NCBI GenBank assembly: GCA_963719875.1
Contig: CAVRDJ010000002.1
Span: forward strand, 3,162,001-3,226,000
Length of the DNA stretch: 64,000 bases
Direction of reading: 5' to 3'
From: Palsa-360 sp963719875
Lineage (GTDB): Bacteria > Acidobacteriota > Terriglobia > Acidiferrales > UBA7541
The position numbers were made by a program, and so were the translations under genes. The notes beneath the pieces are model-generated. The model did not search any database. It saw nothing but the letters and a program-made list of their open reading frames with translations, and was not told where the DNA came from. Below, piece after piece: positions 43,838 to 53,478 of the stretch. Each line of letters starts with the position of its first letter. Position 1 is the first letter of the stretch.

Positions 43838-44458
43838 TTAGCGGTGCTTGGTAATTATCTCGTCGATCAATCCGTATTCCTTGGCTTGATCCGCGGACAT
43901 AATGAAATCGCGCTCGACGTCTTTTTCCAGACTATCGAGAGGATGCCCGCTGTGCAGCGCCAGCAGGCCATTGATGACCGAGCGCATGCGCAAGATTTCC
44001 TTCGCGTGGATATCGATATCGGTCGCCTGGCCTGATAACCCGGACATCCACGGCTGGTGAATCAGAATGCGTGAGTTAGGCAGTGAAAAGCGCTTCTTCG
44101 CGGCTCCGGCGGTCAGCAGGAGCGCGGCAATCGATGCGGCCTGGCCGACGCAGATGGTCACCACGCTCGGCCGCACGAACTGCATGGTGTCATAAATCGC
44201 CATTCCCGCCGTGATCGACCCGCCCGGCGAGTTGATGTAAAGCGAAATATCTTTCTCAGGGTCTTCCGCTTCCAAAAACAGGAGCTGAGCGGTGACCAGG
44301 TTGGCGACGTGGTCGTCAATCGGCGTCCCAATGAAAATAATATTGTCCTTGAGCAGCCGGGAATAGATATCGTACGCCCGCTCTCCCCGGTTGGTCTGTT
44401 CGACCACCATGGGGATGAGCGTTGTCGCATGCGGAGTCATAGCGTCTCGATCGTTCAT
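43838..44458 (-). CDS. clpP: ATP-dependent Clp protease proteolytic subunit ClpP
   Basis: A 206-residue serine peptidase. Catalytic triad visible: Ser109 (GQAASIAALLLTAG), His134 (SRILIHQP) and Asp184 (VERDFIMSADQAKEYG). N-terminal IPMVVEQTNRGERAYDIYSRLL is canonical. It forms a 14-mer chamber with ClpX. It lies between tig (42 bp upstream) and clpX (116 bp downstream), the usual bacterial order. Confidence 0.98.
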   Translation of the reverse strand: MNDRDAMTPHATTLIPMVVEQTNRGERAYDIYSRLLKDNIIFIGTPIDDHVANLVTAQLLFLEAEDPEKDISLYINSPGGSITAGMAIYDTMQFVRPSVVTICVGQAASIAALLLTAGAAKKRFSLPNSRILIHQPWMSGLSGQATDIDIHAKEILRMRSVINGLLALHSGHPLDSLEKDVERDFIMSADQAKEYGLIDEIITKHR

Positions 44459-44500
44459 AGGGTTTTTTAGGTTGCGCGGGGGACCCCGGCCGGAATCGCT

Positions 44501-45775
44501 TCAATTCTCCTTGGGTATTGTCCGGGTCCGGGAATTGCTGCAGAGCCAGTCCAGAGTTTTTTCACTCCGGATCTTAGATTTCATCCTATCCAGCGCACCT
44601 TGCCTTGTCAAGTTCGCGCGGACGGCTGTGGCCGATTCGCCACTGCGCTCCGCAATCGCCGCAATCTCCTTTTCCACTTCTTCGTCGGCCACCTCGATCT
44701 TTTCCGCTGTCGCGATCCGGTCCAGCAGCAACTCCGCCTTCACATCCTCGATCGAGCGATCCTTTTGCCGGCTGCGGAGCGCCACCCAGTCCACATTCAC
44801 GGCGCGGGGATCGACGCCCTGCGAGGCGAGCGACCGCACGGTGCGCTCGAGGCGCGAGTCCATCTGGTGTTCGACCAGCGCCTCGGGGACGGGGAACTCA
44901 TGCGACTTCACGATTTGGGCGAGCAGCTTTTCCCGCGTCTGTTCCGATTGGCGGTGGGCGCGCGCCGCTTCGAGATTCTCGCGCATCTTCTTGCGCAACT
45001 CTTCCAGGGTCTGCGCCTCGCTCACGTCCTTCGCGAATTCATCGGTCAGGTCGGGCCGCTTCTTTTCCTTGATGCCCAGAACCTCGACCGTGTAGGTATA
45101 TGTTTTTCCCTGGAGCTTTGGATCGGGATAGTCGGAGGGATAGGCCACATCAAACTGTTTGTGGTCGCCGGTGTTCGCTCCGCGCAGATTCTGATTGAAC
45201 GGCTCCATGGTCTCTTCGCTGCCCACGTGGCACAGAACGCTATCCGCCTGGAGCGGTTCGCCGCCCCCTGCCGGGATGCCCTTCAGCTTGAGCTGCGCGT
45301 AATCGCCATCGGCGATGGGCCGGCCTTCGATCGGTACAAAATTGGCGGCGCGGTCGCGAAGCTCGTCGAGAGCCTTGTCGACATCCGAATCATCGATCTG
45401 GTGATCTTCTATCTCGATTTCCAGGTCTCTGTATTGTCCTAGCTCAAACTCCGGCAGAACTTCGAACGTCGCGCGGAACTTCACCGGTCCGGTTTCCGTG
45501 AAGTCGACCTTATCGACTTGCGGCTGCGTCACCGGGACCAGCTTGCTTTCGGTAACGGCGCGCTCGATCTGCTCGGGCACCAGGGATTGCAGCACTTCGC
45601 TCTTGATGTCGTCGGCAAAACGGCGCCGGATCAAGGTGACGGGGGCCTTTCCGGGACGAAATCCCGGGACGCGCGCGACGCGGGCAAATTCCCGCGCGAC
45701 GCGTTCCACGGCTTTTTGCACGGTTTCCGCGGGAATTTCCAGTTCCAATTCGCGCCGGCAAGTTGCTTCAGTCAT
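44501..45775 (-). CDS. tig: Trigger factor (ribosome-bound chaperone / prolyl isomerase)
   Basis: A 424-residue trigger factor. The N-terminal ribosome-binding domain contains the GFRPGK signature (VARVPGFRPGKAPVTLI), then an FKBP-like domain about 155-245 (IADGDYAQLKLKG, GSEETMEPFNQNLRGA) and a helical C-terminal chaperone domain. First gene of the tig-clpP-clpX-lon block. Confidence 0.96.
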   Translation of the reverse strand: MTEATCRRELELEIPAETVQKAVERVAREFARVARVPGFRPGKAPVTLIRRRFADDIKSEVLQSLVPEQIERAVTESKLVPVTQPQVDKVDFTETGPVKFRATFEVLPEFELGQYRDLEIEIEDHQIDDSDVDKALDELRDRAANFVPIEGRPIADGDYAQLKLKGIPAGGGEPLQADSVLCHVGSEETMEPFNQNLRGANTGDHKQFDVAYPSDYPDPKLQGKTYTYTVEVLGIKEKKRPDLTDEFAKDVSEAQTLEELRKKMRENLEAARAHRQSEQTREKLLAQIVKSHEFPVPEALVEHQMDSRLERTVRSLASQGVDPRAVNVDWVALRSRQKDRSIEDVKAELLLDRIATAEKIEVADEEVEKEIAAIAERSGESATAVRANLTRQGALDRMKSKIRSEKTLDWLCSNSRTRTIPKEN

Positions 45776-46232
45776 CGTCAGGCCTTCGGGATCGCAGATT
45801 GCATTGTCAGATGGTCGAAATACGTCAGGAACCGCCCAAAGATTCGTACTTCTACTCTTTGCCGCTTCTCGGTCCGGAAAAATGGAAACGGGAAAGAACT
45901 GCGAGCGGGGTTCGGCGAAAGCAAAGTATAGGGGAATCGATCAGTCGCGTCAACTCGCTCGCACAAAAGTATATTGGAGCGGCACGCGGGAAGTCGTGGT
46001 GTCTTGCGCGCGCCACTTCTCCAATGGCCGCCGGTACCAATAAGCGATGGATCCAGCGGGAAGGCTTGCGGCTTTCGAGGCGGTTTCCTAGACTGAATCC
46101 AGGTGAAAAATTGGACGGCTGGGAGTTTCAATCTCGTTGTAGCCAATTCCAAATGAAGAACACACTCGGCCGCGCGGTATTTCTCGCTCTGATTTCCGTG
46201 CAATCGAATCACCATCCGGCGCAGGGCGATGC
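45776..46232. other. Divergent intergenic region upstream of tig
   Basis: No supported gene; the open frames here are extensions or antisense frames without ribosome sites. It must hold promoters for tig and for the membrane protein gene at 46233, but I cannot place them. Confidence 0.4.
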
Positions 46233-47525
46233 ATGAAACAAAGTTCAGCTGGACAAATCGGCGGCAATCTTACTCTTCCACGGATTGCCCTCCTCATTTT
46301 TGTGGGGAGCTATTTTATCTACGCGATCTCACCGCAAGGCAGGCCTTCGTTTTCTGATTTGACGCAAGGAGCGGAAATCCCGCGCGTTGCTCTCACCGTT
46401 GTGCAGGAGGGAAGTTTTGCCCATCCCTTTTATTCGCTTCCCACCGGTCCGACGGCGCACACGGCGCCGGCCTACGTGCTCTTGTACGCCCTGGTCGCCA
46501 AAGTGTTCGGCATCGGCTGGACAGGAGCGAGGGTCCTTTGGGCGCTGAACGTCGGCTTTCTCGCGTTGCAGCTTAGTCTTTTGCCGGTGTTGTCGGACCG
46601 GCTGGGACTTGGCGTGGTTCCGGGAGTGGTCGCGGCAATTCTGGGCGTAATCGTCCAACCTTATCGGGTGCTTGTGGAATGGGAATCGCTCTTCATGGGG
46701 GCCTTACTGGTTGCCCTGTGCGTGATGACGCTGAGCTATTTCAAAATGCCCGGCGACTGGAGGCGTTCCCTGCTGTTCGGCCTTTTGTGGGGCGTCGCGA
46801 TCCTTGCCAATCCCGAATGTATCTTGCTGTTGATTGTGTGGGCGCATATTGCGGCGATGGAGAATTCAGCGGAGCTTGTGTCGCGGGCGCGCCGCGCCAT
46901 GGCCGTGGTTGTCGCGGGAGCCGCCCTCGCGTGCTTGCCCTGGTTTATTCGGAATTTTCAGCAGTTTCACGCCGTTTTTTTCGTGCGGGATAATTTTGGG
47001 CTCGAGCTGTTCACGTCGAACAATCCGTGTGCGCAGCCGACCATGCTGGAGAACCTCACCTCCGGCTGTCACGGCCTCACTCATCCCAATGCGAACTCTG
47101 AACTCGCGGTCGAGGTAGTTGAGAAAGGAGAAGTTCCCTTCAACCGGGAAATGCTGCACCGCGCGCTTTCGTGGATTTCGTCGAATCCGCGCGCCTTTGC
47201 TTGGCTGACGGCGCGGCGTATCCTGCGTTTCTGGTTTCCCTACCTCGGCAGTTTTCGCTATTCGATTCCCATGGGCCTGCTCACAATTCTTTCTCTTTCC
47301 GGGCTCGCCGGGATGTTTCGAGAACATCGCCGCGCGGCTTGGCTGCTGGCCTCGACGCTGCTCGTATACCCGCTCGTTCATTACCTGGTGCAGTTTGAGG
47401 CGCGCTACCGCTATCCCATCTTTTGGGCCACGTTCCTGCCCGCGGCATACGCAATCATGAAGATCGTTCGTTGGACGCGCAAAGCGAGCGCCGGCGAAGA
47501 AAAACCTGAAATGATAGTGGTCTGA
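46233..47525 (+). CDS. Polytopic membrane protein, glycosyltransferase 39-like
   Basis: A 430-residue protein with about ten hydrophobic segments. The first extracytoplasmic loop has SFSDLTQGAEIPRVALTVVQEGSF, an arrangement like the acidic loop of ArnT/PMT-type (GT39/GT83) enzymes that move sugars from polyprenyl carriers, and later ANPECILLLIVWAH and FIRNFQQFHAVFFVRDNF. The family call rests on this pattern and topology only. It stands alone between tig and tRNA-Leu; neighbours give no pathway. Confidence 0.65.
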   Translation: MKQSSAGQIGGNLTLPRIALLIFVGSYFIYAISPQGRPSFSDLTQGAEIPRVALTVVQEGSFAHPFYSLPTGPTAHTAPAYVLLYALVAKVFGIGWTGARVLWALNVGFLALQLSLLPVLSDRLGLGVVPGVVAAILGVIVQPYRVLVEWESLFMGALLVALCVMTLSYFKMPGDWRRSLLFGLLWGVAILANPECILLLIVWAHIAAMENSAELVSRARRAMAVVVAGAALACLPWFIRNFQQFHAVFFVRDNFGLELFTSNNPCAQPTMLENLTSGCHGLTHPNANSELAVEVVEKGEVPFNREMLHRALSWISSNPRAFAWLTARRILRFWFPYLGSFRYSIPMGLLTILSLSGLAGMFREHRRAAWLLASTLLVYPLVHYLVQFEARYRYPIFWATFLPAAYAIMKIVRWTRKASAGEEKPEMIVV

Positions 47526-47539
47526 AGAAAAGGAAAATG

Positions 47540-47626
47540 TGGTGCGGAAGAAGGGACTCGAACCCCTACGGCCTTTCGGCCACCAGCTCCTAAGGCTGGC
47601 GCGTCTGCCAATTCCGCCACTTCCGC
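47540..47626 (-). tRNA. tRNA-Leu (anticodon TAG)
   Basis: An 87-nt type II tRNA read on the minus strand: acceptor GCGGAAG/CTTCCGC, D-arm, anticodon stem CCAGC/GCTGG with loop CTTAGGA (anticodon TAG), a long variable arm (GGTGGCCGAAAGGCCG), T-arm with GTTCGAGTC, and encoded CCA. It decodes CUA and related Leu codons. Confidence 0.95.
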
Positions 47627-47696
47627 GGTGCGGGACAGTATAACACTCGCACCATCGTGAGATCTTCGCCTGACAGTGGCTGGAAGGAAAAAAATT

Positions 47697-47805
47697 AACA
47701 CAGAGAACACGGAGGAGCACAGAGGGGCACAGAGAAAGGCGGCGCCGGTCCATGCAGGATTCAGGGCCTCCTGTTTTTCTCCGTGTTCTCTGTGTCCTCT
47801 GTGTT
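47697..47805. repeat. ACACAGAGG-type inverted repeat block
   Basis: CACAGAG-rich sequence at 47697-47737 and its inverted counterpart (CTCTGTGT) at 47774-47805 flank a unique segment of about 36 bp. Related direct copies are at 30881-30925. It lies between tRNA-Leu and the stop of the RND gene. Confidence 0.7.
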
Positions 47806-47828
47806 GAAATCCGTGATTTCGGGGCCTG

Positions 47829-50800
47829 TCACGGACGGCGACTATTTTTCGATTGCGAGAAAAAGCTTGCCAGGATTGGCAACAGGAAAAGAATGGCGAG
47901 CGGGGAAGTGACCATGCCGCCGACAACCACGCGCGCCAGCGGCTGCTGCGCTTGAACGCCGATGCCCGTGGAAACCGCGCCGGGAAGCAGGCCGAGTCCC
48001 GCCGCGGCGCAAGCCATCATGACGGGCCGCATTTCGGCCAGAGCGCCGCGCTCAATCCCCATCTTCGCATTCTCGGCTTTTTTCTCGGCCCGCCGCATCC
48101 CGGATAACATCACTACAGCGCCCAACGTGCAGACTCCTACGACGGATGCCATCCCGACTGCGGCTGAAATGCTGAATGGAGTCTTTGTGAATAATAGAGA
48201 GGCCAATCCTCCGGCGAGTCCAAAAGGCAAAACCGCCAGGACGAGGAGGGCATCACGAAACGAATTGAATGCGGTGAACAGCAACGCCACGATGATGAGC
48301 AAACTGACGGGCATCACGATGGCCAGCCGGCGCTGCTCTTTTTGCAGGCTGTCGTATTCTCCCGCCCATTCGTAGTGGTATCCCTCGGGAAGCCGGACCG
48401 ACTGCACGAGGCGTTCCTGCACGTCCGCCATTGTCCCTGCCAGATCCCGGCCCCGGACGCTGAATTTGATGGGAATGTAACGGCGGCCATTCTCGCGGTA
48501 AATCATGAACGCGCCTTCATGCAGCGTGATCTTCGCCACCTGGCCCAACGGAACCCGGCCGCCGTCCGGCGTGGGCAGCTGAATGTCTCTAATCGCCTCG
48601 GGCGTTTGCCGGAATTGCGGCGGATAGCGGACTATGAAGTCGAACCGGCGGTCCTGTTCCAGGATTTGCGTCGCGGCTAATCCGCCAATCGCCGCCTGGA
48701 CAGCGGCATCAACGTCCGCTGCCATCAACCCGTAGCGCGCGCTGGCGTTTCGGTCCATGGAAACGAGTAATTCCGGCTGCCCTGTTTCCTGCAGCACTCC
48801 CGAGTCTTCGATCCCGGGGACGCGGGTCATGAGGTCGCGGATTTCCGCCGCCTTGGAGACCAGGACGTCGATATCGTCGCCGAACAGCTTTAATGAGTTT
48901 TCACCTTTGACGCCCGACATGGCCTCTTCGACGTTGTCCTGAATATTTTGCGAAAAATTGAAGTTGATGCCGGGATACTTGGACAACTCAACGTCCATTT
49001 GTTGAATGAGTTCGTCCTTATTGATTTTCCCAGGCCACCGATCCGGAGACTTCAGTGACACCATAAATTCAATATTATTGAACGTCGTTACGTCCGTCCC
49101 GTCGTCCGGGCGGCCTGTCTGCGAAACGACCTGGGTGACCTCCGGATACTTGAGGAGGATTTCCCGAATCTCGTTGGAGATCTGGCGGGAGGTTTCAATG
49201 GAGATGTCTTGCGGGAGGGTTGCGCGGATCCAAAGATTGCCCTCCTCGAGCTTGGGCATGAATTCTCCGCCGAGCAAGCGCAGCAGGGAAAGCGCTGCCG
49301 CCAAAAAAATCGCGGCGATAACAATCACGGCCGCCCTGTGCGCCAGCGCCCATCTCAAGGACTTGTCATAGCTGCGGCTCAGCCAGCGCACCAGTGCTGT
49401 GTCACTTTTGGGGCCGGTTTCCGATTTCCGAAAAGAACTCAGGACCGGCGCTAGGAGAATGGCGAAGAGCGTTGCGCCGCTCAGCGCGAATCCGTACGTG
49501 ACGGACATGGGCCCGAAGATCCTTCCCGGGACGCCCTCCATCGTAAATAGGGGGATCAGCGCAACGATAATGACGAGCACGGAAAAGAGCACTGGCCGGA
49601 CCGCTTCGCTCGTGGCGTTGGCAATCGTTTCAAATTCTGAACCCGCAGCTGCGGATTTCGTTGCGCGCAGCTGCCGGTATATGTTTTCGAGCACGATAAC
49701 CGCGGCGTCCACGAGAATGCCGAAGTCCACTGCTCCGAGCGAGATCAGGTTGGCGGATCTTCCCGTCAGCACCATCAGGGAAAACGCGAACAGCAGAGAA
49801 CAGGGAATGGTGAGCGCCGCGATCAGCGAGATGCGCAGGTCGCCCAGAAAAGCAAGCAACAACAGCAGAACCAGGGCGAGACCCGTGAGGACGACGCGCC
49901 GGACCGTCGCGGTCGTCAATTGCACCAGGTTGGTGCGGTCGTAGAGCGTTTGGATCTGCATGCCGCGCGGCAGCAGGCCATCGTGATTCAACGCCGCCAC
50001 CTTGGCCCGCAGCGCTGCCAGCGCCGGCAGGGACTGCTCGCCACGCTGTAGAAGCACAATGCCTTCGATCGCGTCGCCGTCATGATTGATCCCGACTTGC
50101 CCGAGGCGCGGCTGAAAACCTTCATGCACGTCGGCAACGTCGCGCAGAAAAACGGGGACGCCGTTGCGCTCGGTAATAACCACGTTTTTCATCTCATCGA
50201 TCGAAGCAAGCAAGCCAAGTCCACGCACGTTGACGCTTTGACTTCCCATCGTGACGTAGTTGCCGCCCGCATTCGCATTGCTGGCCGAAATGGCGGCAAC
50301 CACTTGCGGCAGGGTCACCTTGAACTGCAATAGTTTCCTCGGGTCTACCTCGGCCTGATATTGCTTCGTGGAGCCGCCGAACGTCGTTACGTCGATGATG
50401 TCCGGAACCTGCTTCATTTCACGGCGGACCATCCAGTCCTGGGTGGCCTTCAATTCATTCAGGGAATAGTTGTCTCCCGTCAGGCGATAGCGATAAATTT
50501 CACCGATTGGCGACCAGGGCGAAAGTTGCGGAGTAAGCCCCGCAGGCAGCGTAATCAATTGCATGTGATTCAAGACTTCTTGCCGGTCCCAGAAGTAATC
50601 GCTGTTGTAATCGAAGTAGAGCTTGACGTCGCTCAATCCAAAAATGCTGACGGAGCGCGTGTATTGCAGGTGCGGAATGCCGAATAGTCCTGTTTCCGTC
50701 GGCACCGTCACCTGGCGCTCCATTTCTTCGGCCGACCAGGAGGGATTTTGGGTAATGACTTCCACAAGCGGGGGCGAAGGATCGGGGTAGGCCTCAATGT

Positions 50801-50900
50801 CCAGGCGGGAAAACATGTACATGCCCACGGCTATCCACGCCAGGAGCACAAGGATCATCAGCGGGCGGTAGCGCAGTAGCGAAAGGATAATGTTTCGCAT
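47829..50900 (-). CDS. Heavy-metal efflux RND transporter, CzcA/CusA type
   Basis: A 1023-residue inner-membrane proton antiporter of the HME-RND family, which exports metal cations such as Cu/Ag or Co/Zn/Cd. Seen: N-terminal TM1, porter domain (AYPDPSPPLVEVITQNPSWSAEEMERQVT), and the TM4 signature VDFGILVDAAVIVLENI at 391-407, with the two Asp used in proton relay; the usual DGAV reads DAAV here. A second half follows with the same layout. The metal cannot be read with confidence. It is 6 bp downstream of its adaptor gene. No outer-membrane factor gene is next to it. Confidence 0.93.
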   Translation of the reverse strand: MRNIILSLLRYRPLMILVLLAWIAVGMYMFSRLDIEAYPDPSPPLVEVITQNPSWSAEEMERQVTVPTETGLFGIPHLQYTRSVSIFGLSDVKLYFDYNSDYFWDRQEVLNHMQLITLPAGLTPQLSPWSPIGEIYRYRLTGDNYSLNELKATQDWMVRREMKQVPDIIDVTTFGGSTKQYQAEVDPRKLLQFKVTLPQVVAAISASNANAGGNYVTMGSQSVNVRGLGLLASIDEMKNVVITERNGVPVFLRDVADVHEGFQPRLGQVGINHDGDAIEGIVLLQRGEQSLPALAALRAKVAALNHDGLLPRGMQIQTLYDRTNLVQLTTATVRRVVLTGLALVLLLLLAFLGDLRISLIAALTIPCSLLFAFSLMVLTGRSANLISLGAVDFGILVDAAVIVLENIYRQLRATKSAAAGSEFETIANATSEAVRPVLFSVLVIIVALIPLFTMEGVPGRIFGPMSVTYGFALSGATLFAILLAPVLSSFRKSETGPKSDTALVRWLSRSYDKSLRWALAHRAAVIVIAAIFLAAALSLLRLLGGEFMPKLEEGNLWIRATLPQDISIETSRQISNEIREILLKYPEVTQVVSQTGRPDDGTDVTTFNNIEFMVSLKSPDRWPGKINKDELIQQMDVELSKYPGINFNFSQNIQDNVEEAMSGVKGENSLKLFGDDIDVLVSKAAEIRDLMTRVPGIEDSGVLQETGQPELLVSMDRNASARYGLMAADVDAAVQAAIGGLAATQILEQDRRFDFIVRYPPQFRQTPEAIRDIQLPTPDGGRVPLGQVAKITLHEGAFMIYRENGRRYIPIKFSVRGRDLAGTMADVQERLVQSVRLPEGYHYEWAGEYDSLQKEQRRLAIVMPVSLLIIVALLFTAFNSFRDALLVLAVLPFGLAGGLASLLFTKTPFSISAAVGMASVVGVCTLGAVVMLSGMRRAEKKAENAKMGIERGALAEMRPVMMACAAAGLGLLPGAVSTGIGVQAQQPLARVVVGGMVTSPLAILFLLPILASFFSQSKNSRRP

Positions 50901-50906
50901 GGTGGT

Positions 50907-52022
50907 TCAGTTCTGCGTGGCCCCGCGCAGCAGCACGCTGCCCTCGGAAACGATGACTGCGCCGGAAGTCAGCCCGGAAACAATTTCCACGCTTTCGTCC
51001 ACGGTCCGGCCCAGGACCACCTCGCGCCGCTCGAAGCGGTTATTGCCCGTTCCAACGAATACGTAAGTCTTCTGGCCTTCCCGGTCCACCGAGGAAGCGG
51101 GGATCAGCAATCCTTGCGAGGAGGAACGGAGTAAACGGACGGTCGCAAACATATCGGGCTTCAATCGCAATTGAGGATTCGCCAATTCGACACGCACTTT
51201 GAGCGTGCGCGTCAGCGGGTCCACTGCGTCGCCGACCACCGCGACGCGGCCAGACCATTTTTCGTCGGGATACGCGCTGATCGTGATTTCGGCGGGGGCG
51301 CCCTTCCGGATTCCTTTTAGGTCCTTCTCCTGGATTTCGCCTTCGACCCAGATCGTGTCGAGGTCGGCGATGGTGCAGAGAGGCTGTGGCGCATCGAGCG
51401 ACTTCGAAAGTTCTCCCGTCGCTGCACCCACGTCCAGCACAACGCCGGAGCGAGGGGCTAGAACGGTCAATTGATTGACGGCGCTTGCGGGGTCGACGCC
51501 GAGCAGGTGCAAATGATCGAGCGTGGTCTTCACCTCCGCATCTGCGGACCGCGCGTCGGCTTCCGCCTGCTGCAAATCCTTCTCGGCAACGGCGTGATGC
51601 GCGTACAAATCGCTCGACCGGTCGAGCGATTTTTTCTTGAGCTCCGCGTCCGCCCGAGCCTTTTCATAATCCGTCAACGCACGCGAAGCGTCGCTACTTT
51701 CGATGATTGCCAGAGTCTGGCCCTGCACGACGCGATCCCAGGGGCGAACGCGCATTTCCGTGACGCGCCCGGGAGTGGCGGGAAATACGTGGACCACACG
51801 AGTCGGGTCCGGCGCCACGCGTCCCGGGATCTCCAGATAGTCCGGAATCTGCCGGGGCTGGACCGTGAGCGTCCGAACACCCTTCGCATCCGCGGCCAGC
51901 AAAACATCCGGCGTTCCTTGCTGACTGGGGGATGGATTTGCCGCCTTCTTCGCGCCCGAGCCACCGCAGCCCGCGGCCCCTAGAATCGCGACCAGGAAAA
52001 ACCAAAACACGCCACTTTTCAT
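50907..52022 (-). CDS. RND efflux periplasmic adaptor (CzcB/CusB type), probable lipoprotein
   Basis: A 371-residue membrane-fusion protein linking the RND pump to an outer-membrane channel. N-terminal signal with a lipobox-like AAGC (about 16-19), barrel-sandwich motifs (VFPATPGRVTEMRVRPWDRVVQGQTLAIIESSD ... LTVLAPRSGVVLDVGAATGE), a helical hairpin (SRALTDYEKARADAELKKK...ADARSADAEV), beta-barrel (DLDTIWVEGEIQEKDL) and membrane-proximal domain (VDREGQKTYVFVGTGNNRFERREVVLG). No His/Met-rich metal-binding extension is seen. Confidence 0.93.
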   Translation of the reverse strand: MKSGVFWFFLVAILGAAGCGGSGAKKAANPSPSQQGTPDVLLAADAKGVRTLTVQPRQIPDYLEIPGRVAPDPTRVVHVFPATPGRVTEMRVRPWDRVVQGQTLAIIESSDASRALTDYEKARADAELKKKSLDRSSDLYAHHAVAEKDLQQAEADARSADAEVKTTLDHLHLLGVDPASAVNQLTVLAPRSGVVLDVGAATGELSKSLDAPQPLCTIADLDTIWVEGEIQEKDLKGIRKGAPAEITISAYPDEKWSGRVAVVGDAVDPLTRTLKVRVELANPQLRLKPDMFATVRLLRSSSQGLLIPASSVDREGQKTYVFVGTGNNRFERREVVLGRTVDESVEIVSGLTSGAVIVSEGSVLLRGATQN

Positions 52023-52146
52023 CTTTGTGCGCTCCCTCGGAATTCCGAAGCGGTTGAATTAGGCGGTGCGAAGCGTTCACAAGCAGAGTCCGAGACGCAT
52101 TTCATCGCCGGCCAGACTCGTTACTGCTTGAGGGAAACTTCAGCGC

Positions 52147-52569
52147 TTATGGGAGGGATGGTGGCGACCGGCCAGAGCCGGGGGCGCTTACGGAACTCGC
52201 AGATAGAACGATGGTAGTCGGGATTAGACCTGCAAAAACAAGTTCGAATTGCGACGGAGCGTGTGGGAGAAATGCAAAGGAAGAACGAGCATTCAAAGGC
52301 GATTTCGAGTTGCCGGTCTGCCCGCCATTAGCAACGAGCAAGCAATGGTTTCGTTTGCTCGAAACGGTGTCCGCAGGCACGATTTCAGGATGGAGGTCAT
52401 CGGTCAGCGAAATGACGGGAAAGAGCAGGGCCAGGACACTAACCATTGCAACCGCTTCCATTCTGGTGCTGTGCCTCGGATTTCGCCGTGACACGGTCCA
52501 GTGGAATCGCCACAGCCAAATTGCGGCCACGGTTACTGCGAGCCAGACAAGATTAAGGAGCGTCTCCAT
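52147..52569 (-). CDS. Small membrane protein upstream of the metal efflux genes
   Basis: A 140-residue protein with two hydrophobic segments near the start (about 4-20, LLNLVWLAVTVAAIWLW, and about 40-56, AVAMVSVLALLFPVISL), then ISLTDDLHPE and a polar C-terminal half. Short proteins with this FPVISxTDDLH pattern occur, to my recollection, beside acidobacterial metal-efflux genes; their role is unknown. It is 124 bp upstream of the adaptor on the same strand, so it is probably the first gene of the operon. Confidence 0.6.
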   Translation of the reverse strand: METLLNLVWLAVTVAAIWLWRFHWTVSRRNPRHSTRMEAVAMVSVLALLFPVISLTDDLHPEIVPADTVSSKRNHCLLVANGGQTGNSKSPLNARSSFAFLPHAPSQFELVFAGLIPTTIVLSASSVSAPGSGRSPPSLP

Positions 52570-52784
52570 CGGTTCCAGTTACGCGATTCGCGGCGAGGCT
52601 AGGCCCAGCGGCCCCTCCCGGCGAAGAGAATCCCCTACGATAAATCGTAGTCTACAACGACGCGCAGTCCGGCGGCAAACTTTCCGATTTACACAGGGGT
52701 GCTTGTGTGGAAAAGGCAGCAGTGATAGCCTTCGCGCCATGAACGGGGCTCTTTCCTTAACGACTTCCAGAGGGGAGAAACACA

Positions 52785-53252
52785 ATGGCCTTTTGCAGCA
52801 AGTGTGGCAGCGAAGTGGCGGCGGGCGCGGGATTCTGCCCCAAGTGCGGTTTGGCGCAATCGGGAGGTGCCGTGGTGCAAACGACGCAGAGTGCGGAGTC
52901 GGGGATGTCTGAAAACGTAGCGGGATTTTTGTGCTATCTGGTTGGTTGGGTCACGGGGCTCATTTTTTTCTTGATCGACAAGCGGCCGTTTGTGCGATTT
53001 CACGCGGCTCAATCGATCGTTGTGTTCGGGGGGCTTCACATCATTAACATTGTCCTCGGGATTTTTTTCTTTCACGCGGGGTTCATGATGATGGGCGGAT
53101 TCGGCGCATTCGGGATGGGAGCGGCGCTGTATAGTCTCATTAGTCTGGTTGCGTTCGTCCTCTGGATCCTCCTCATGGTGAAGGCGTACCAGCACGAGAA
53201 GTTCGAGGTGCCGATCGCGGCTGGCATTGCTAAAGGCTTTGCCGGCAAATAG
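52785..53252 (+). CDS. Zinc-ribbon / DUF4870-like membrane protein
   Basis: A 155-residue protein. The first 25 residues form a zinc ribbon (FCSKCGSEVAAGAGFCPKCG, two CxxC). The rest is a DUF4870/Tic20-like membrane domain with about three helices (NVAGFLCYLVGWVTGLIFFLIDKRPFVRFHAAQSI, then two more). The RPFVRFHAAQS motif is typical. AGGGGAG lies before ATG 52785. The function of the family is unknown. Confidence 0.88.
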   Translation: MAFCSKCGSEVAAGAGFCPKCGLAQSGGAVVQTTQSAESGMSENVAGFLCYLVGWVTGLIFFLIDKRPFVRFHAAQSIVVFGGLHIINIVLGIFFFHAGFMMMGGFGAFGMGAALYSLISLVAFVLWILLMVKAYQHEKFEVPIAAGIAKGFAGK

Positions 53253-53478
53253 GACCGGTTTCTTTTCGTTGCGGCAGCCGGCGCACTGCAATGGGATTCC
53301 CGACGACGGCTGCCGCTCGTCTTCTTAACCCGCGCCGTTCGCACCGCAGCTGAGATCCGTCCCTTTTTCCGGTTTTTTGGTCTCCCTTTTCATCTTGACA
53401 TTCTTGCCGGTCCCGTCCATCTTTTAGGGCTTTCCAGCTGCATTAGTGTTTGGCAATGGGGTGGAGCGAGGGCGGAGA

